Below, one piece after another: positions 55,851-64,000 of a stretch of 64,000 nt of DNA. Source of the stretch: Deroplatys truncata (Eukaryota; Arthropoda; Insecta; Mantodea; Mantidae); the NCBI GenBank assembly GCA_030765065.1, contig CM060983.1, forward strand, positions 47,118,067 through 47,182,066. The letters run 5' to 3'. The notes under the pieces are model-generated. The model saw nothing but the letters and a program-made list of their open reading frames with translations. It was not told the origin of the DNA and ran no database searches. The position numbers and the translations under genes were made by a program. Every line of letters starts with the position of its first letter. The stretch's first letter is position 1.

Positions 55851-56983
55851 CGAGGGCGGATTGATAAGTCAGTGACCTTTTAAAGACGATAACAAGTTTT
55901 TTCCAAAAAATGAATTTTATTTCTCAATTTAATACACGTTGTCAAACGTTTCTCCAACTTTTTAACACTTAAAAAGTATTATTTTTTTCGAAGTCTGCAA
56001 AATATGACGTTTCTGCCATGATGTGTTCACTGGATGCGAATTTCTTCCCAGCGAGCCAATTGTTTAGGTTTGCGAAGAGGAAAAAGTCGCTCGGAGCCAA
56101 ATCTGGAGAATATGGTGGGTGAGGTAGCATTTCGTAGTCCAATTCTACAATTTTTTTAATGGCGGTGGCTGACTTGTGTGTGCGGATATTGCGCACCAAA
56201 CTCCGATTTTAACCGGGTGCATAGTTGCTTCATGAATAACAGGTGGATTTTCGCTGGCCCAATAGCGTGAGTTATTTGAGTTCACATAGCCGGATAAATG
56301 GAACCATGCTTCATCTATGAACCATGTGATGGACAATATGGCAGGACTTTGCACAATGAACGCCTGAAACCAACGACAATAATCCAGTCGTCTATCCCTA
56401 TCTGGTTCCTGTAACTGGTGGACAACCGTAATCCTATACGGCTTTAGGTCTGCACTTTTCACAGCTCTCCGACACATTGAGTAGCCGTACCGTGTCTCCT
56501 GCGACAAACGTCTTAATGATGTTTTGGGTGACTGATCCAGTCGTGCTCTTACGTCAACAACAACGTGGGAAGCATAGATGAACGAGTTTTGCCTTTTTCA
56601 CTCGCCAGAGATCCAGTTGTTTCCAATTTGTTTACCAGTCCCAGTATTGTATTTCCTTGGGGAGGATTCCGAACACCAAATTCTCTCTGGTATTCCCTTC
56701 GAGTAGCTGTAATTGAATTCGTAATCCAGTATTGCTTTGCAACGAGGAGTCGTTCATTTAATGTGTACTCCATTTTCACGTTGACTAGAACAAAATCTCA
56801 AAAACAGTTGCCGATAATAACACTAACAATTACGAATAAAACATGAGCATCTGCGCATCTAGTGACAGGGAATCGAAACTCCAGAAAATTGTGCTTAATG
56901 TGGGGCTAAAATTGGGGCATTGGGGGAATTTCGAACAGAATAATTAAAGAAACAACTGTGTCAGTTCTTTATAAATCACCCTG
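55851..56983 (-). mobile_element. Chimeric mariner/IS630-type transposon
   Basis: TA lies at both ends (55849-55850, 56984-56985), but the termini differ: CGAGGGCGGATTGATAAGTC at the left against, inverted, CAGGGTGATTTATAAAGAAC at the right. The right (5') part encodes the N-terminus and first catalytic region of an IS630-like transposase. The left (3') part encodes the C-terminus of a D,D34D mariner. The length of 1133 bases is close to a complete element. Confidence 0.75.
55969..56779 (-). pseudogene. Fused transposase pseudogene
   Basis: The first frame (56549-56779) starts MKMEYTLNERLLVAKQYW with an HTH region ending LVNKLETTGSLASEKGKTRS. The second frame (to 56507) reads SADLKPYRITVVHQLQEPDR, SITWFIDEAWFHLSGYVN (first catalytic Asp), YWASENPPVIHE and VKIGVWCAIS. 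At about 56185-56195 this gives way, one frame off, to RTHKSATAIKKIVELDYEML and HPPYSPDLAPSDFFLF, which is mariner sequence. The HDN motif with the second aspartate is lost at the join. Inactive. Confidence 0.8.
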
Positions 56984-57305
56984 TATAACAAAGAATTGAA
57001 ATCGAGCTGCTTAAAAGTTAAATAGCTGAACAACCGTTCCACGCCAGGCACGATGTGAAGGTAGCCCAAATCAGTGCCTTGTATTATAGAGGTAACCAAA
57101 GCGATGCACAGAAGTTGAGGTTGTAAACCGCGAGCTCACTCGAAGGGACTTCTCAAGAGAGTGTATCTACAACGAAAGAGAGAATGACATCATTTCTATT
57201 CGTTTATCTCGACTAACTTGAAGTAAATAGAAAAATAGTGTTTTGTAGGAATGTTTTAGGTATAATAAACTATGGAGGCTAGAGAAAGTAATGTGAATGA
57301 AACAA
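56984..57305. other. Anonymous spacer
   Basis: A short segment at about 57200-57300 (atctcgactaacttgaagt, ctagagaaagtaatgtgaa) is a decayed R1 end in minus orientation. The rest is unassigned. Confidence 0.45.
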
Positions 57306-57692
57306 ACAATTTTTACTTTCTCTACTACGTACAGTAAGCAGGGGAAGTATTGCATTGCACCCAAAAATTCGATACCGAGATTTCACCGAAAATATATGTT
57401 TTGAGACGCCTGAATCCAAAAAAAAATTTTTGGAAACATGTCGGTGACAAATAAACTGTATATCTTGTACTTTCTGGGAATGTCTCCAAAAGTATTCTTC
57501 ATTGTGAACGACTTTTGCATAACTGGTAAACCATAAGGGATAGACAAAATTTTACTACACAAAAAATGTAGATCGCGTTAAAATACACAATTTATGTCAT
57601 ATACATTTTTTTGAGTGAACCATTTTCGAGATATTGCTTGTTTTTCCCTTAAATTTTTCAATAATTTTCTCAAATGAAAATTCGTTATTTTT

Positions 57693-58584
57693 ACTTTCTC
57701 TACTACGTATAGTAAGTAGGGGAAGTATTGCATTCCACCCAAAAATTCGATACCGAGATTTCACCGGAAATACATGTTTTGAGACCTCCTGAATCCAAAA
57801 AAAGCATTTTTGGAAACATGTCCGTGTGTGTGTCTGTGTGTGTGTGTATGTGTGTGTGTGTCTGTGTGTGTGTGTCTGTGTGTGTGTGTCTGTGAACAGC
57901 ATAACTCAAAAACTAACAGTCGGATAAACACCAAACTTGGTATTTACGTTCAGTATTTTCCAGAGATGCGACACGAAGATTTTCAAGAAAATCCCCCCAC
58001 CCCAGACTACCCTTTACATGGAACATTTTTCGAAAATTTTAATTTTCTCAAAAATGGCTCTAACGATTTTGATGAAAATATCATATGTTTAATATAATGT
58101 CATGAGAAATGAAATGTATATCTCGAAATTTCTGGGAATGTCTCCAAAAGTATTCTTCATTATGAACGACTTTTGCATAACTGGTAAACCATAAGAGATA
58201 GACAAAATTTTACTACACAAAAAATGTAGATCGCGTTAAAATACACAACTTATATCATATACATTTTTGTTGTTGAGTGAACCGTTATCGAGATATTGCT
58301 TGTTATTTCCTTAAATTTTCCAATACTTACACTTTTTCTCAAATTCGTTATTCATTTTTTTATGTCCTGGACATGCAAAGAGAATGGAATGCGCCACATA
58401 GCAACCAGCGATAAAATATTTGACTATCGCTTAAAAGCTACCATATTCCCCTTGCATCTACAAGAAAATTACAAATAAGATTGACATCTCGATATCTCGA
58501 TTAATATGAAGCATATGGAGAATAGGCGTTTGTAAAAATAGATTGTACAAGAGTAGAGAAAGTCATGTGAGTGTAACACATCAG
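57693..58584 (-). repeat. R1 repeat, subfamily I, nested
   Basis: 892 bases from ACTTTCTCTACTACGTATAG to GTAACACATCAG, ATTTTT on both sides (57687-57692, 58585-58590). The microsatellite is compound: (tg)n with tctg and tatg interruptions over about 73 bases. Confidence 0.92.
57821..57893. repeat. Compound (TG)n microsatellite internal to R1
   Basis: Several gtgtgtgtgt blocks separated by tctg and tatg. Frames through it yield His/Thr repeats and are not proteins. Confidence 0.85.
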
Positions 58585-58595
58585 ATTTTTTCTTT

Positions 58596-58734
58596 ACTTT
58601 CTCTACTACGTATAGTAAGTAGGAGAAGTATTGTATTCCACCCAAAAATTCGATACCGAGATTTCACCGGATATACATGTTTTGAGACCCCCTGAATCCA
58701 AAAAAAGCATTTTTGGAAACATGTCCGTGTGTGT

Positions 58735-58771
<37 letters not shown>

Positions 58772-59506
58772 CAGCATAACTCAGAAACGAACAGTCGGAT
58801 AAACACCAAACTTGGTATTTAGGTTCAGTATCTTCGAAGGATGCGACAGGAAGGTTTTCAAGAAAATCCCCCACCCCAGAGTACCCTTTACATGGAACAT
58901 TTTTCGAAAGTTTTAATTTTCTCAAAAATGGCTCTAACGATTTTGATTAAAATATCATATGTTTAAGATATTTTCATGACAAATAAAATGTATATCTTGC
59001 ATTTCCTGGGAATGTCTCCTAAAGTATTCTTTATTGTGAACGACTTTTGCATAACTCGTAAACCATAAGAGATAGACAAAATGTTACTACACAAAAAATA
59101 TAGATCGCGTTAAAATACACAATTTATGTTCATATACATATTTTTTGTTGAGTGAACCATTTTCGAGATATTACTTGTTATTCCCCTAAATTTTTCAATA
59201 ATTTTCTCAAATGCGAATTCGTTATTCATTTTTTTGTCTTGGATATGCAAAGAGTATTAATCTGTGGGAAAGGGAATGGTGCTTCACCTAGCAACCAGCT
59301 ATTAAGAGATATGTATGTGCTTAAAGGCTACTGTATTTCTATATTGTTCTTGTAAATATATTTTCCCCTTACATCTACAAGAAACTTAGCAATAAGATAG
59401 AGTCTGCAAATGTTTATCTCGATTAACATGAAGTAGATGGAGAATAAGCGTTTTTAAATATAGTTTGTACAAGAGTAGAGAAAGTCATGTGAGTGTAACA
59501 CATCAG
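58596..59506 (-). repeat. R1 repeat, subfamily III-like, nested, tandem with the previous copy
   Basis: 911 bases from ACTTTCTCTACTACGTATAG to GTAACACATCAG, followed by ATTTTT (59507-59512). Only TCTTT separates it from the ATTTTT after the preceding copy. It carries the subfamily III segment (gtcttggatatgcaaagag, then tctatattgttcttg) but lacks most of the inverted arm. Its (TG)n tract is at 58724-58769. Confidence 0.9.
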
Positions 59507-59812
59507 ATTTTTTTGACTTGGATATAGAGTATTAATGGTGCTGCACATAGCAACCAGCTATTAAGAGATATGTCTATGCTTAAAGGCTACTGTATTTCTA
59601 TATTACCCTTGCAAATACAAAACAAGGGGAACATAGTAGGCCTTAAGCGATAGTCAAATATTTTTAGAACTGGTCGCTATGTGTAAAATGTAATTCTCTT
59701 TGCATGTCAAAAGATCGTTTCTGAAAATGTTTAGATGGAGAATAAGAGTTTACAAAAATAGTTTGTACAAGAGTAGAGAAAGTCATATGAGTGTAACATA
59801 TCATATATTTTT

Positions 59813-60397
59813 AAAGCAGGCTCAGCCATTAATCCCTTTCGGTAAGCCATACTAGTGTCAGGTTGATTAATAAAATCTGAAGTCGAACAGGATAACCATA
59901 CAGCCTCAAAATTAAAATTTCTCTCGTGGTTTGAATAGTTTTTATTCCATGCATATTAAAAACGTCCACTAAACCTCTATTTTATGTTCGATATAGCTCG
60001 CTAGTTGCCTCAACATTTTGATTTAACCATGTCACTGTCTAATAAAAGAAATGAACCGACACTATCACGGCTCGCTATAATATCGGAATCTGTCGCCACT
60101 AATTACAGTCATTGCATTGAATCATGAATTAATAAAGAATTAATTTTCCCTTGTCGTTTGAAGCATCTATATCTCTCTTCATCTATTTTGATTGTAGATT
60201 TGCGCTGCACATTTTTAATCTTCGGCTCCATTGCCGACAAAGCCGTTCTCTGGACAATAAACTGCAAATGAGTCCATTGTTATCAGCAGTGTGTGCCTCA
60301 TTTGATGTGCAAAAGCATTTTTACGTTGGTATAGATATTTTAATATCAAGTACCTCTCAAGCGAGAATTGAACAATTCCTAATCAAGGCGCCAGTGC
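59813..60397. other. Anonymous spacer
   Basis: An 85-codon plus-strand frame (60151-60408) has no domain. No repeat end is seen. Confidence 0.35.
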
Positions 60398-61227
60398 ATA
60401 CTAGGTAGAGAAGGTTTTGCATTCCACCTAAAAATTTCTTACCGAGATTTCACCGGAAATACTAGTTTGAGGCCCCTTGAATTAAGAAAAAAAAACATTT
60501 GTGAAAAAGGACGTGTATGTGTGTGTGTCTGTGAACAATATAATAAAAAACTTGGTATTTAGGTTCAATACGTTTCAAAGATGCGACGTGAATATTTTAA
60601 AAGAAAATACCCCATATCAAACTACCTTTTACATGCAAGATTATTCGAATTTTTTAATTTTCTAAAATATGCCTCCTACGATTTTGATTAAAATACCACA
60701 TATTAAAGATATTTACATGACAAATAAAATGTATACGTTGCATTTTCTGCAAATTGCCTGTGAAGTCCACCTCAATTGTAAGAAATTTTGTATAATCTTG
60801 TACAACTGCTAAACGTTAAACGATAGACGAAAACGTACTACACAAAACATATAGATCTCTTTATAACAAACAATTTACTTCAAATAAGTTTTTGTGGCAT
60901 AAAGCATTTCTGAGATTCCGTTATTAAAGGTTCGAATTGTTCATTACTTGGTCATGCTTTATAAAGTTCTTTTAGCATTCAGTTCTTTCTCGCGATCGCA
61001 TGGAAACAGTTTGGAATTTTAAGGTCTGCATATAGCTTCCAGTTCTTAGACATTTGACTATCGCTGTTTTCTTTGAATCTATAACGAAATGTATAACGCA
61101 GCTATTTCTGCAAAGGTTTATTTGGATTAAAATGTAATAGACAGAAAAAGAAGCTTTAATAAAAATACTGTGTATATCCACTAGTAAATGGCAGAGGGTA
61201 GAAAAAGTCATGTGAATGTATCACATG
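60398..61227 (-). repeat. R1 repeat, subfamily II
   Basis: Hairpin tip lost: it begins at catactaggtagagaaggtt. The subfamily II order follows, to agtcatgtgaatgtatcaca. Divergence is moderate. Confidence 0.85.
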
Positions 61228-61531
61228 ATACCTTGTTTTATGGCTTCTACAAACTATTCTTATAATATTTTTGTAAAGAATTTGTAGAATTACTTTTACA
61301 ACATCCTTTGTTGTTGGTACACTCGGTCTATTCAAACTGACCATGAGCGCTCGGTACACCTTATATTGTTGTAGTAGTTATAATGGGGAACACAACTATA
61401 ATCATAAATGTCTACCGAGAAAATAATTCATATACGAGATTTCAAATAGAGAGGTGTTTTGTAATTAAAAATACTTTATTGATTTATGGTTCTCAAATGG
61501 AGTATCACGGGCTTGTTACAGTGACACTCTT
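61228..61531. other. Anonymous spacer
   Basis: No supported feature. Confidence 0.4.
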
Positions 61532-61610
61532 ATTGCAGCACTCTTAGCTCAGTGATAGAGAATTAGCTCACGTTCTTGAGGTTGCAGGTTTAAATCTCCG
61601 TGGACCTTCT
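61532..61610 (+). mobile_element. tRNA-like sequence (SINE head or tRNA pseudogene)
   Basis: ctcttagctcagtgatagag resembles an A box region and gttgcaggtttaaatctccg a T arm with B box. Acceptor halves do not pair. The following pyrimidine-rich run could be SINE body. Confidence 0.45.
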
Positions 61611-61821
61611 AAACTTCTTTTTCTTTTCATTTTAAAAGCATGAGTAAAAAGTGTTTCTTTCATTTTTTAGCCTTAAAATAATTTTTGGTTTATTCTTTTG
61701 GCTCCCTTATTTGGCCAACACTAAACTAAAGGAAGAGGGCACATGATTTGTGGCATAAAATAAAAGTTTCAACTTATAAATAAAAAAATAAATGTATATT
61801 AGGAAAAGAATAAATAAAAAT

Positions 61822-62662
61822 CTGATGCGTTACACTCACATGACTTTCTCTACTATTGTACAAACTATTTTTAGAAACGCTTATTCTCCATAATTTCATG
61901 TTAATGGAGATATCGAGATGTCAATCTTATTGCTAATTTTCTTGTAGATGCAAGGAGAATTTCTAGGCTTTAAGCTATAGTCAAATATTTTAAGAGCTGG
62001 TTGCTATGTGGAGTATTCCATTTTCTTTGCATTACCAGGACAAAAAAATGAATAATGAATTTCATTTGAGAAAAAGTATAAGTATTGGAAAATTTAAGGG
62101 AACAACAAGCAATATATCGAAAATGGTTCACTCAACAACAAAAATGTATACGACATAAATTGTGTATTTTAGCGCGATCTACATCTTTTGTGTAGTAAAA
62201 TTTTATCTATATCTTATGATTTACCAGTTATGCAAAAGTCGTTCACAATAAAGAATACTTTGGGAGACATTCCCAGAAAATTCGAGATATACATTTTATT
62301 TGCCATGAAAATATCTTAAACATATGATATTTTAATCAACATCGTTAGAGCCATTTTTGAGAAAATCAAAATTTTCAAAAAATGATCCATGTAAAGGGTA
62401 ATCTGGGTTGGGGGAATTTTCTTGAAAACTTTCGTGTCGCATCTCTGGAAGATACTGAGCATAAATACCAAGTTTGGTGTTTATCCAACTGTTTGTTTCT
62501 GAGTTATGCTGTACAAAGACACACACACAGACAGACATGTTTCCAAAATTCTTTTTTTGGATTCAGGGGGTCTCAAAACATATATTTCCGGTGAAATCTC
62601 GGTATCGAATTTTTGGGTGGAATACAATACTTCCCCTACTTACTATACTTAGTAGAGAAAGT
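61822..62662 (+). repeat. R1 repeat, subfamily I, complete with AAAAAT flanks
   Basis: 841 bases from CTGATGCGTTACACTCACATG to AGAGAAAGT, with AAAAAT at 61816-61821 and 62663-62668. The microsatellite is short (acacacacacagacagac). Two stretches inside reach 70-102 codons as frame shadows. Confidence 0.92.
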
Positions 62663-62839
62663 AAAAATAAAAGGAAACAAAAAACGCCAGACACTCATAT
62701 CTACTTCAGTATTATAAGAGTTAGTCAACACACAGAAGTTGAGGCCTTTGAACCGCGTTCACTCGAAGGGACCTTGAAATAAATTAGCTGCTCAAGAGAC
62801 CGGCCGCTTTTAGTTTGACCGAATGTACAAGGACATAGA

Positions 62840-63138
62840 TGAAAAGCAAATGACAGTGAAATATTTAAAAGCGGATCGCTATATGCTGGACTCGAAATTC
62901 CATATTCTTTCCTTAACATCTCCAGAAACGCCGATTGGCGGCACCACTTTATAAAATGTCAAAACTATTTAAAACTTCAAAGCAATATCTCGGAAATTAC
63001 TGATGCTACAACAAATTATTTGAAATCGATTGTGTATTATAGAGAGTCCAACATTCTTTGTATAGTAAGTTTTTGTCTGTAGCTACAAAATTAATTCTTA
63101 ATGCAGAGGAACTTCATAGGCTATTCCCATAAAATTCA
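62840..63138 (+). repeat. Ancient R1 fragment
   Basis: Carries atcgctatatgctggac, ctcggaaattactgatgct and ttcataggctattcccat in subfamily II order. Both ends missing. Confidence 0.55.
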
Positions 63139-63140
63139 AT

Positions 63141-63330
63141 GACTGCTTCAGTGATCTTGTGGTTGGCATGTTAACCTCCAAATCCAGAAGTCCCGGATTC
63201 GGTTCTAGGCTGGAGGGTGGGAATTTTTTCTTAGCCAGGATTATTCCCCACCCTCCCTAGAGGCTGGAAGGCAATGAATGGCAATGTGAATGGTGTGTGT
63301 CGATTTAATGCAATAACCTAAAGCATTACC
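63141..63330 (+). mobile_element. tRNA-derived SINE, second type
   Basis: The head gatcttgtggttggcatgtt and cccggattcggttctagg gives A and B boxes (tRNA-like but diverged). The tail gggaattttttcttagccag, gattattcccca and aatgtgaatggtgtgtgtcg is shared with 31115-31275. Confidence 0.8.
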
Positions 63331-63434
63331 ACCCCACAGTAAGCGAGTGAACAGTATTACAGATAAGCAGTTGTTCGAAAGGCAAAGCCGCCGATATGAT
63401 GTTAAAGACGATATATAAATGGAGCATTAAACAT

Positions 63435-63970
63435 CTGATGTGTTGCACTCACATGACTTTCTCTACTCTTGTAGAAACTCTTAATGCTAATTTTCTTATA
63501 GGTGCAAGGGGAATATGATAGTATTTAAGTGATAGTCAAATCTTTTAAGAGTTGGTTGCTATGTGGCGCATTCCATTCTCTTTGTATGTCCAGGACATAA
63601 AAAAACGAATAACGAGAAAAATATATTGGAAAATTAAAAAAAAAATAAAACGAGTATCTCGGAAATGGTTCACTGCCAAAAAAATGTATATGACATAAAT
63701 TGTGTGTTTTAACGAGATCTACATTTTTTGTGTAGTAAAACTTCGTCTATCTCTTACGGTTTACCAGTTATGCAAGATTCATTCAGAATGAAGACAACTT
63801 TAGGGGACATTCAAAGAAAATTCAAGGTATACATTTTATTTGTCATGAAAATATCTTAAACATATGATATTTTAATCAAAATCCTTAAAGCCCTTTTTGA
63901 GAAAATCAAAATTTTCAGAAAATTGTACCATATAAGTGGTAGTCTGGAGTGGGTGGATTTTATTGAAAAT
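63435..63970 (+). repeat. R1 repeat, subfamily I, incomplete
   Basis: Starts ctgatgtgttgcactcacatg, with a deletion after cttgtagaaactc that removes about 60 bases. It continues through the middle of the element and fades at gattttattgaaaatc before the microsatellite, near the window edge. Confidence 0.85.
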
Positions 63971-64000
63971 CATATTTTATAACTAAAGTATTAAAAAGAG

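Larger units (their letters stand above)
57312..59806 (-). repeat. R1 subfamily III host copy split by two R1 insertions
   Basis: The left piece is 57312-57692, with an internal loss at gaaacatgtcggtgacaaat that removes the microsatellite. The right piece is 59507-59806, resuming at ttttttgacttggatatag and ending gtaacatatcat. ATTTTT flanks the whole at 57306-57311 and 59807-59812. Intact subfamily III copies show the two sides continuous at attcatttttttgtcttgg. Confidence 0.85.

Overview
The window is non-coding, repeat-dominated animal DNA, most likely from an arthropod and probably an insect with a large genome. The basis is several Tc1/mariner/IS630-type transposase remnants of kinds common in arthropods, tRNA-headed SINEs, non-LTR retrotransposon ends and LTR relics, all in A+T-rich sequence. 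I found no convincing host gene, no intact long ORF, no intact tRNA or rRNA gene, and no bacterial or phage organisation. The species is not determinable from the sequence alone.

The dominant content is one dispersed family, here called R1: about 40 full or partial copies covering roughly 25 kb (about 40%) by my own tally. A full copy is 0.81-0.94 kb. In the orientation I call + it starts CTGATGTGTTACACTCACATG, carries ACTTTCTCTACT about 20 bases in, holds a variable (CA/TG)n microsatellite about three quarters along, and ends in a small hairpin (CTACTTACTATACGTAGTAG) followed by AGAAAGT, the inverse of the internal motif. Well-preserved copies are flanked on both sides by AAAAAT (ATTTTT for - copies). 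Subfamilies I and II share the microsatellite/hairpin half and differ in the other half. Subfamily III carries an internal inverted duplication. Subterminal inverted repeats, an internal microsatellite, a 3' hairpin and T-rich targets resemble non-autonomous Helentron-type elements (HINE/DINE-1-like). That assignment is inference.

Layout. 0-10 kb: R1 copies, a SINE, and a long-TIR MITE (6640-7995) holding an LTR-like insert. 10-13 kb: SINEs and a 105-bp tandem array (11687-12375). 13-21 kb: R1 copies, two further copies of the LTR-like element (one with TG...CA ends and a 4-bp duplication), a dead Tc1 element inside an R1 copy (19170-20549), then a clean solo LTR (20981-21505). 21-33 kb: R1 copies separated by longer anonymous stretches, two SINEs, a LINE 3' end, and a second MITE (32005-33139) split by an R1 insertion. 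33-39 kb: an R1 copy interrupted by an unrecognised ORF-bearing segment (about 34571-35156), a (TTTC)n tract, and a SINE with a 13-bp target duplication. 39-49 kb: transposase fragments, a full-length but dead mariner (40264-41538), an internally deleted mariner inside an old R1 copy (46271-47127), and the C-terminal end of a LINE ORF2. 49-64 kb: nested R1 clusters (52059-54150; 57312-59806), an RNase H fragment, a chimeric mariner-like element (55851-56983), and more R1 and SINE copies.

The genes do not form a working pathway. All coding sequences seen are broken transposon proteins. The value of the window is a stratigraphy of nested insertions: R1 into MITE, R1 into R1, Tc1 and mariner into R1, LTR-like element into R1 and into a MITE.
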